From Saprospiraceae bacterium (GTDB lineage Bacteria; Bacteroidota; Bacteroidia; Chitinophagales; Saprospiraceae): DNA of 64,000 nt. Made by a program: the position numbers and the translations under genes. The notes below the pieces were generated by a model. That model did not search any database and had not been told where the DNA came from. It saw only the letters and a program-made list of their open reading frames with translations. Shown here piece by piece: positions 46,657-53,304 of the stretch. Every line of letters starts with the position of its first letter. Position 1 is the first letter of the stretch. The DNA lies in assembly GCA_016712145.1 (NCBI GenBank), contig JADJRO010000001.1, positions 2,418,501 through 2,482,500 on the forward strand, written 5' to 3'.

Positions 46657-48096
46657 TTACTTTTGTATGATTAGTTTTCCAGTTGCTCGTTCCTGATGAT
46701 TCTCCCTGATATGATAGAAATAAATTCCTGCCGGTATATTATGAATATCAAGAATGCTGTTGCTTTTTATTTCATCTGATTGAACCAACTGACCGTCTAT
46801 GGAATAAACAGCAAATTGATAGGCATTCGATTCATTGCTAAAATTAAATTTTACTACATCATGAGCCGGATTTGGAGAAACTTGAAAATCCAACTGATCT
46901 GCATTCTGTGTCTTTACGACATCTATGGGTGAATAATAAAATAAATCATTTGCATCATTAACGAAGTTTCCCTGTGAATTATCAAAATAAGCTGTTTTTA
47001 ACAACATGTGATTAAAATTATTTAAGTTGTAATCATCTGTATAAGGTAATACCAAATCATTCAACTTAAAACTGTTATTAAACATATTTTCCAGTTTAAC
47101 TAAAACATTCCACTTCGAATTGCCTGAATCCCAGATTGCGTACAATTCTGAAATAACATTTCCATTTGCATCATAAATCAAATCGCCTTTTATATTATTC
47201 ACCCAATTGTTTTGATTCGCATCAAAATTGTAGTCTAAATAATTGATTAATTGATTTGATCCATTATAAATATCCTCCGTCTTGCCTAGATACAACCAAT
47301 CGCTGGCAGTATCATCCCAAATAGCTGAAATTATCTGATACGTTTTGCCAGTTGCATGATACGTCCATTCCGTACGAAACGAATTAATCCACAGTTTTGA
47401 GTTAGCATCCCATTGATAACCTGTTTCCATAATCAACTGACCTAAAGCATTGTAAACTTCGTCTGCTTTATTTTGTATTAACCATTTTTTAGTATTGTCA
47501 TTCCATGAATAACTTTCAACAAGAGTGATTTGATTTTTTTGATTGTAGATCAGTGTATCTTTATACTCCGGAATCCATTGTGCTTTAATTTCATCCCAAT
47601 TATAGGATACTACTTTCTGTATGCGGCTGTTTATATCATATTCATAGGTCGATTTAGCAAATTGATCCCATTGAAATTGATCTCCCTGATAAAATAAACT
47701 GCTTACTAAATTATTCTTTAAATCATAGATATTTTCATTCCTAAAAACATTTACCCAGGAATTCAAATTGGGATCCCATTCCAAATCTTCAACTTCAGTT
47801 AAATTGCCGTGATCATTATAAACATATCTTTTTTTTCCTAAAAAATCTCGAATTGAGACCCCAACATTCACAATGCTATCTAATTTTCTTTTAGGCACAG
47901 CTTGTGATTCCTTTTTATTTTCTAAATTATTAAAATCAGCATGAATGTAATAATTTGCAAAACTTGTAATCTTAGTTTTTGGTATTTTTAAATTGCTACT
48001 AAATTTGTTTGTGTGAATCGACCGAGGTGATTGTGCAATTAAAAAATCAAATTGTAAAATAATTGCAATAAATAGGAACAGGAGATTTTTATTCAC
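46657..48096 (-). CDS. T9SS cargo with YD-like repeats
   Basis: A 479-residue protein with signal peptide (MNKNLLFLFIAIILQFDFLIA). From about residue 85 to 350 it holds six or so repeats of roughly 40 residues built as Y-[DN]-x-x-x-[QN]-[LI] followed by a W-[DN]-x-x-x-x-x-W block (YDLKNNLVSSLFY, YNQKNQITLVESYSWND, YNALGQLIMETGYQWDANS). The pattern recalls YD/RHS repeats but is shorter. A type A sorting domain (VSPNPAHDVVKFNF to the end) closes it. It is probably secreted and binds something; the ligand is unknown. A -7 box lies at 48132-48139. Confidence 0.82.
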   Translation of the reverse strand: MNKNLLFLFIAIILQFDFLIAQSPRSIHTNKFSSNLKIPKTKITSFANYYIHADFNNLENKKESQAVPKRKLDSIVNVGVSIRDFLGKKRYVYNDHGNLTEVEDLEWDPNLNSWVNVFRNENIYDLKNNLVSSLFYQGDQFQWDQFAKSTYEYDINSRIQKVVSYNWDEIKAQWIPEYKDTLIYNQKNQITLVESYSWNDNTKKWLIQNKADEVYNALGQLIMETGYQWDANSKLWINSFRTEWTYHATGKTYQIISAIWDDTASDWLYLGKTEDIYNGSNQLINYLDYNFDANQNNWVNNIKGDLIYDANGNVISELYAIWDSGNSKWNVLVKLENMFNNSFKLNDLVLPYTDDYNLNNFNHMLLKTAYFDNSQGNFVNDANDLFYYSPIDVVKTQNADQLDFQVSPNPAHDVVKFNFSNESNAYQFAVYSIDGQLVQSDEIKSNSILDIHNIPAGIYFYHIRENHQERATGKLIIQK

Positions 48097-48131
48097 AATA
48101 TGGATTTTAGTTTATTATAAGAATATCAAAT

Positions 48132-48139
48132 CAAAAATA
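48132..48139 (-). promoter_or_regulatory. Bacteroidota -7 box for the YD-like repeat gene
   Basis: The minus strand reads TATTTTTG (TANNTTTG), 36 bases before the start at 48096. Confidence 0.4.
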
Positions 48140-48350
48140 CAAATTGTATTGCAGAAATCAAAGGAAACCTCTCTGAATTCCAGAGGCAAAGAATTCCTTA
48201 TACTGCCGTTAAGTTTAGGTTAAATACGCATTTGAAGAAACGAAAGGAATTAAATTAGAGTTTGATTATAAAACAAGGTCATGCCAAAGCAGCAAAAACC
48301 TTACTTTTACGCAATTTATTAAATACAAACACGTTAAACTAAGCATTAAA

Positions 48351-48875
48351 ATGAAAAATATGATTTCCAGACTCTGCATTTTGTTATTTCTGGCCTTGGG
48401 CCTTCAAAGTACTGTTTCCAGCCAACGTTTTGCCCTTGTGGATGTCAATAAGGTATTGGATAATATGGATGACTACAAAAAAGCCCAGGATGAATTGGAT
48501 CGGGTAGCAGCCGGATGGAAACAAGAGATTTCAATTGAATACGATAAAATTAAAGCCATGTATAACAAATACCAGGCTGAACAAGTCTTGTTGACCGAAG
48601 AACAACGCAAACAAAAAGAAGAGGAAATTACCAATAAAGAAAAGGAAGTCCGCAAGCTTCAAAAAGATCGCTTTGGTGAAGAAGGGGAACTCTTTAGAAG
48701 AAGACAAGACCTTGTGAGACCCATTCAGGATCGCGTATATGCAGCCATACAGGAGTTTGCCTCCGGTAGTGGTTTGGAAGCGATGTTTGATACCAGTGGC
48801 TCTGCCGGAATCATTTATTACAGTAAAGACCTGGATAAGACAGAGGCAATCATCAAAAAATTAAAATCGAAATAA
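48351..48875 (+). CDS. Skp/OmpH-family periplasmic chaperone 1
   Basis: A 174-residue OmpH/Skp protein with signal peptide (MISRLCILLFLALGLQSTVSS). The mature part starts with the strand FALVDVNKVLDNM and continues into a long charged coiled coil (QDELDRVAAGWKQEI, EEQRKQKEEEITNKEKEVRKLQKDR, about 45-115), then DRVYAAIQEFASGSGLEAMFDTSGSAGIIYY. Skp trimers hold unfolded outer-membrane proteins in their tentacles during transit. A paralogue follows after 50 bases with its own promoter box, a usual pairing in Bacteroidota. Confidence 0.93.
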   Translation: MKNMISRLCILLFLALGLQSTVSSQRFALVDVNKVLDNMDDYKKAQDELDRVAAGWKQEISIEYDKIKAMYNKYQAEQVLLTEEQRKQKEEEITNKEKEVRKLQKDRFGEEGELFRRRQDLVRPIQDRVYAAIQEFASGSGLEAMFDTSGSAGIIYYSKDLDKTEAIIKKLKSK

Positions 48876-48896
48876 TAAGGATCCGCTCAGCTGTCC

Positions 48897-48904
48897 TATC
48901 TTTG
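48897..48904 (+). promoter_or_regulatory. Bacteroidota -7 box for second OmpH gene
   Basis: TATCTTTG, an exact TANNTTTG match, lies 21 bases before the ATG at 48926. It would allow the second chaperone, and murI behind it, to be expressed separately. Confidence 0.55.
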
Positions 48905-48925
48905 CATTCCTAAATTTTTAAACGA

Positions 48926-49435
48926 ATGAATATCAAGCTTTTATATTTATCAGTACTCAGTCTTTTGATCAGTTTTACCGGCCTTCAGGCTCAAAAATTT
49001 GGTTACTTGAATTCACAAGCACTGTTGGCCGAATTGCCGGAAGTCAAACAAGCCGATGCCAACTTACAAGCACTTCAAACCCAATTGGAGAAAAAAGGCC
49101 AAATGATGGTACAGGAATTGGAAGGAAAATACAAGGACCTCCAACGCCGTGAACAATCCGGAGAAATTAGCCCAAAAGCATTGGATGAAGAAGCGAAAAA
49201 GTTAAAAGAACAAGAAGGCGAATTGTCCAAATACGAGCAAGAAGTTCAAAAACAATTGGCTACCAAAAGACAAGAATTGCTGCAGCCTTTAATTGACAAA
49301 GTAAATAATGCCATCAAACAAGTGGCAACAGAAGGTCAGTTTACCTACATCTTTGATTCCAGTACGGGAATTCTACTCTATGCAGCAGACTCAATGGATG
49401 TTACAGCCAGCGTTAAGTTAAAACTAGGAATCTGA
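48926..49435 (+). CDS. Skp/OmpH-family periplasmic chaperone 2
   Basis: A 169-residue paralogue of the preceding gene, with signal peptide (LLYLSVLSLLISFTGLQA), the opening strand KFGYLNSQALLAELPEV, a coiled coil (LQTQLEKKGQMMVQELEGKYKDLQRREQ, about 48-75 and on to 120) and the closing FTYIFDSSTGILLYA. It should form its own trimer or mix with the first chaperone. The murI start lies 3 bases past its stop. Confidence 0.93.
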   Translation: MNIKLLYLSVLSLLISFTGLQAQKFGYLNSQALLAELPEVKQADANLQALQTQLEKKGQMMVQELEGKYKDLQRREQSGEISPKALDEEAKKLKEQEGELSKYEQEVQKQLATKRQELLQPLIDKVNNAIKQVATEGQFTYIFDSSTGILLYAADSMDVTASVKLKLGI

Positions 49436-49438
49436 TTT

Positions 49439-50245
49439 GTGAATAGCAATGCCAGACGGCCTGTTGGAATATTCGATTCCGGAGTCGGCGGTCTTACGGT
49501 TGCTTCTGCTATTCATTACAATTTACCCAACGAACGTTTTATTTATTTTGGAGATACCGCCCATTTACCGTATGGTGAAAAATCTCACGATGCCATTCGC
49601 TATTATTCATTAAGAATCTGCCGTTTTCTTTTAGAAAATGATTGCAAAGCGATCGTAGTTGCTTGCAATTCTGCTTCCACCGCAGCCTACGAAGTTTTAT
49701 TGGAATTTTTTAAAGACAAAGCAGTCTTTGTAAATGTAGTCGATCCCTTGGTTGACTATTGTTGCCAACACGATTACCATCGCGTCGGACTGATTGCGAC
49801 GCATGCAACCGTTCAATCAGGTGTTTACGACAAACAATTTCATGTTCGAAAAAAATCTGTCGAATTGTATTCTTTAGCTACTCCTTTATTAGCTCCCATG
49901 ATTGAAGAAGGCTTTGTAAACAATGCCATCAGCCATTCTGTCCTGGAAACGTATTTGAGTGATCCACATTTAAATAATATTGATGCCCTCTTGCTTGCTT
50001 GTACACACTATCCCCTAATTAAACAGGAAATAACAGATTTCTTTAAAAATAAAATGCCGGTACTCGATTCCACCGATGTCACTGCAGCCGCATTGAAAAC
50101 GGCCCTGGCAGAACAAAACTTACTAAGTGATCAAAAATCGGGCAGCGATCAATTTTATGTATCCGATTTTTCTGAAAATTTTCTTCGAACAACTAAACTG
50201 TTCTATCCAGAAAAAGTAAATCTTGAACAAAAAAATATTTGGTGA
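49439..50245 (+). CDS. murI: Glutamate racemase
   Basis: A 268-residue enzyme giving D-glutamate for peptidoglycan. The two catalytic cysteines are present: VVACNSASTAA near residue 76 and LLACTHYPLIK near 187. The N-terminal GIFDSGVGGLTV and YFGDTAHLPYGEK motifs are intact. Translation begins at a GTG three bases after the OmpH stop. A perfect 58-bp palindrome begins five bases after its stop. Confidence 0.95.
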   Translation: MNSNARRPVGIFDSGVGGLTVASAIHYNLPNERFIYFGDTAHLPYGEKSHDAIRYYSLRICRFLLENDCKAIVVACNSASTAAYEVLLEFFKDKAVFVNVVDPLVDYCCQHDYHRVGLIATHATVQSGVYDKQFHVRKKSVELYSLATPLLAPMIEEGFVNNAISHSVLETYLSDPHLNNIDALLLACTHYPLIKQEITDFFKNKMPVLDSTDVTAAALKTALAEQNLLSDQKSGSDQFYVSDFSENFLRTTKLFYPEKVNLEQKNIW

Positions 50246-50250
50246 GAAAC

Positions 50251-50308
50251 TTCCCTTCCTCTTCCCAAACCCAGGGTTTAAACCCTGGGTTTGGGAAGAG
50301 GAAGGGAA
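50251..50308. repeat. Perfect 58-bp palindrome, element B
   Basis: Two 29-base arms are exact reverse complements with no loop, centred between 50279 and 50280. The core CCCAGGGTTTAAACCCTGGG matches element A except for one compensated pair; the outer arms are different (CTTCC-rich). It lies between the convergent 3' ends of murI and mvaD and would serve as a two-way terminator. Confidence 0.88.
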
Positions 50309-50329
50309 AGGAGAACCTGGCTTGAGATT

Positions 50330-51367
50330 CTAAGTACCAAATCTGGGATGACTAACTTCATCAAAAATGATGTGCTCCTCTTCCCAATACCTGCTTAAGC
50401 TTTGTTGAATCCATGCATCTACTGCTTCTTTGATTCGCTCAGGAAATAACACATGAATATTAGGACCCGCATCAATTGTAAAGGTGATGGGTAATTTAGA
50501 TTCTTGTTGAAATAATTTTAATTCATTTATTATATGAATGGATTCCGGTTCTAATAATATATAAGATGGATTTGAACTCATCATCAATCCATGTAAACTC
50601 AATGCTTCCGTTTCACAAATTTTTGCAAAAGCAATCCAGTCTCCTGCTTTTAATACCGATAATAACTTATTGAAATTTTCATGCGCTTGATGAATTCGTG
50701 CTTCCCGATAAGGATGTCTTTCCATCAATTGATGTCCGGCACTGGAAGAAACTTTTTTCTCAGCACGACTGACAATAAAAATATAATCCTGAATGCTTTT
50801 AAAATCTTCATGAATGGAATCTGCCATCGGAATTGCATATTCATCCGAACTACCTGGTAAGTTTAAGGATTCACCCCAGGCAGCTGCAATCGGATAAACA
50901 GATCGACAAGCAGAACCAGATCCCAATCGAGCCAAATAAGATGCCTTATTTAAAAATTCATCCTGCGGCATCACAAGGCCTTTGATTTTATTTTCAATGC
51001 TCATGATACCCAGTGCAAGAGCAGCCATAGCCGATGCAGAAGAAGCAATCCCTGCAGAATGTGGAAAACTGTTGATGGAATCAATGTTTAAATAAACAGA
51101 CTTGAATTCTGGATAAAGTAGTTCAACTTGATTGAAAAATGTTTTGAGCTTATATTCAAAACGTGGTTTCTTTTGGCCATCATAAAAAAATTCAAAATCC
51201 AAATGATCTTGTCCATTGCGCTGTTCCCATTGGATGCTTGTTTTTGTTTTACAATAACTTAAAGTAAAACTTAACGAAGGATTAATCGGCAATTGTTGTT
51301 CTCGCTTACCCCAATATTTTACAATGGCAATATTGGAAGGCGCTTCCCAGCTTATGATTGTATTCAT
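50330..51367 (-). CDS. mvaD: Diphosphomevalonate decarboxylase
   Basis: A 345-residue GHMP-family enzyme making isopentenyl diphosphate in the mevalonate pathway. Marks: SNIAIVKYWGKRE near the start (Lys and the WGK motif), the phosphate-binding PHSAGIASSASAMAALAL near 103-120, and LARLGSGSACRS and FTIDAGPNIHVL near 285. Mevalonate genes are typical of Bacteroidota, though no other member is in the window. It is the last gene of a minus-strand run with DUF4294 and amidohydrolase genes. Confidence 0.93.
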   Translation of the reverse strand: MNTIISWEAPSNIAIVKYWGKREQQLPINPSLSFTLSYCKTKTSIQWEQRNGQDHLDFEFFYDGQKKPRFEYKLKTFFNQVELLYPEFKSVYLNIDSINSFPHSAGIASSASAMAALALGIMSIENKIKGLVMPQDEFLNKASYLARLGSGSACRSVYPIAAAWGESLNLPGSSDEYAIPMADSIHEDFKSIQDYIFIVSRAEKKVSSSAGHQLMERHPYREARIHQAHENFNKLLSVLKAGDWIAFAKICETEALSLHGLMMSSNPSYILLEPESIHIINELKLFQQESKLPITFTIDAGPNIHVLFPERIKEAVDAWIQQSLSRYWEEEHIIFDEVSHPRFGT

Positions 51368-51369
51368 AC

Positions 51370-51978
51370 TTATTTTAAATCTATAGTCATATCAAATTCT
51401 TCCAGGACCGCATCCATAATTTTGTCTTGTCCTTTTTCGTATTTATTTTTCAGTTTATATCCGTTCATCTTCCCCACTTCATTCCACATAAATGCAGAGA
51501 ATCCTCCTTTCAATTCTTTTACAATTCCATAAAAGGGTTTATCCAATTGCCGCTCGATCATTTTTGTAAGAATGAGCCCCTGGGTTTTTGTCAGATTTTT
51601 TAAAGGAGATTCAAATTCTTCTTCCAGGGTATTGCTGATTTGTTTTACGATTTTTCTTCGCTCTTTATCTGATTGTCCTTCTGTAAGTATTTGCAATTGC
51701 ATATATAAACGGACTGCATGGACAGCGTATGGATAAACCACCGCTGCATAGCGTCTATATTTATGATACAGGTTCTCTGATTTATAATCATCAAATACGA
51801 TGACGGGTCGGACGACTGCTTTTTCTAATAAAATTTCAAATAGGGTATCGCCATTGTTTACAATTACTTTCACGGGTTGTCCATCAATTATTGTTTGAAA
51901 TTCCTTGGGTGCTTCCTGAGCAATCAGAAAAACCGGAAAGAATACCAGAAAAAATAGATGGCGTAAATACATACCCAT
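51370..51978 (-). CDS. DUF4294 secreted protein
   Basis: A 202-residue protein with signal peptide (MGMYLRHLFFLVFFPVFLIA). The body carries the DUF4294 pattern: TIIDGQPVKVIVNNGDTLFEIL, YRRYAAVVYPYAVHAVRLY, KRMIERQLDKPFYGI-like NLTKTQGLILTKMIERQLDK and FMWNEVGKMNGYKLKNKY. DUF4294 is restricted to Bacteroidota and has no known function. It lies 2 bases upstream of mvaD and 24 bases after the amidohydrolase half. Confidence 0.85.
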   Translation of the reverse strand: MGMYLRHLFFLVFFPVFLIAQEAPKEFQTIIDGQPVKVIVNNGDTLFEILLEKAVVRPVIVFDDYKSENLYHKYRRYAAVVYPYAVHAVRLYMQLQILTEGQSDKERRKIVKQISNTLEEEFESPLKNLTKTQGLILTKMIERQLDKPFYGIVKELKGGFSAFMWNEVGKMNGYKLKNKYEKGQDKIMDAVLEEFDMTIDLK

Positions 51979-52002
51979 TAAACGTGAATGACTGCTTGCA
52001 TC

Positions 52003-53007
52003 TTATTCCGGATGATACTTACTGTAAAATCTGCGGTACAATTCTTTTTGCTTATTATCTAAATCAATGGCTCTTCCTTGGATAAAGGCACGACTCACAT
52101 GACTGGTTCGCATATCCAAAACATCCCCGTCACTGATTATAAAAGTTGCATCTTTTCCTACTTCCAAACTTCCTAACCGATGATCCAAGCCTAATATTTT
52201 GGCAGGATTCAGACTTAAACCTGCAATTGCTTGTTCATAATCCAATCCAAAACCCAGGGCATGACCTGCCTGAAAATGCAAGTTCCGTTGCTCCCAAAAA
52301 CCTGTAATAGAAAAACAATATAAAATGCCAGCATCCTGTAAAATTTTTGGATTCTTGAAAGGTTGATCGTAATCATCGTCTTCGCGGGCCGGTAAACTAT
52401 GCACTTGTCCTAAAATTAATGCAATCTGATGTTCTTTTAAAAAATCAACCACTCTCCAGGCTTCATTGGCGCCAACCAGAACCGGCTTCAAACCATACTT
52501 TTCTGCAAATTGAACGGAATGAATGATTGCCTTAGCTGCCTGAGTGCGGATGTATAGTTTTTTTGTTCCATTAAATAAATCCTTCATGGCTTCGTATGAA
52601 AGATTGATATTAGAAGTATGTGGAACTTTAGAATAGGCGAAGGCTTCATCAAAATACGCTTTCAACGCATTCATTTCTGTTTGATAGCGATCCGGATCTT
52701 GCTGATTTTTATCGGCATCCGGTCCGAAACGACGGGGCGGATTGGGTGAGGGCCAGTTTAAAAAAATGCCTTCGTCCGCTTTTACAACTGCATCTTCCCA
52801 ATTCCAGGCATCGAGTTGCATTACCGATGATTGTCCTGAAATAATCCCGCCGTTGGGGATCACTTGTGCGAGCAACATGCCATTGCTGCGCACCGTTGGA
52901 ATAATCTTGCTATCTGTATTGTAGGAGGTTAACGAACGTACGTTAGGGTTCATGGATCCAAATTCTTCGTAATCAATCGTAGCTTTTACTTGCTCGATTT
53001 CTGCCAC
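52003..53007 (-). CDS. Amidohydrolase, C-terminal part after an internal TGA
   Basis: A 334-codon frame beginning at a GTG six bases past a TGA. It has the second part of an imidazolonepropionase-like amidohydrolase: VRSLTSYNTDSKIIPTVRSNG, GGIISGQSSVMQLDAWNWEDAVV, LSLNPAKILGLDHRLGSLEVGKDATFII and the end DMRTSHVSRAFIQGR. It is in the same frame as the 92-codon upstream part; joined they make 428 residues, the length of the neighbouring enzyme's paralogues. Without the signal peptide it could not be exported, so independent function is unlikely. Confidence 0.75.
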   Translation of the reverse strand: MAEIEQVKATIDYEEFGSMNPNVRSLTSYNTDSKIIPTVRSNGMLLAQVIPNGGIISGQSSVMQLDAWNWEDAVVKADEGIFLNWPSPNPPRRFGPDADKNQQDPDRYQTEMNALKAYFDEAFAYSKVPHTSNINLSYEAMKDLFNGTKKLYIRTQAAKAIIHSVQFAEKYGLKPVLVGANEAWRVVDFLKEHQIALILGQVHSLPAREDDDYDQPFKNPKILQDAGILYCFSITGFWEQRNLHFQAGHALGFGLDYEQAIAGLSLNPAKILGLDHRLGSLEVGKDATFIISDGDVLDMRTSHVSRAFIQGRAIDLDNKQKELYRRFYSKYHPE

Positions 53008-53010
53008 GCC

Positions 53011-53289
53011 TCAATTGGTTGCCATACAGATAAAGCCGGGGTAAATATGCTTTCCGTTTGCATCGATGCGATTTTTAATGGTAGCGGCTTTGCTTAAATC
53101 GGTTCCAACATATTGCAAGATCCCTTTATCAAATACAAGTACTCCATTTGCAATGGATTGACCATTTCCAACATGAATCGTAGCGCCAACAATTGCAATA
53201 GCTTCTCGCTGTTTAGCAGCAGGTGCTGGTTGTGAATACGCACTTACTGAAATGCATACTATGAAACTTATAAAAATTAATTTACTCAT
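53011..53289 (-). CDS. Amidohydrolase, N-terminal part ending at an in-frame TGA
   Basis: Signal peptide (LIFISFIVCISVSAYS) followed by the first strand block of the amidohydrolase fold (AIVGATIHVGNGQSIANG, ANGKHIYPGFICMATN), then TGA at 53011-53013. Reading continues in the same frame as GVAEIEQVKATIDYEE, which aligns with YGMAEVKR in the neighbouring amidohydrolase at the same place. Thus one base change, or an error, has broken one gene of 428 codons. Confidence 0.75.
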   Translation of the reverse strand: MSKLIFISFIVCISVSAYSQPAPAAKQREAIAIVGATIHVGNGQSIANGVLVFDKGILQYVGTDLSKAATIKNRIDANGKHIYPGFICMATN

Positions 53290-53304
53290 GTACTGCTTTT
53301 AAAA

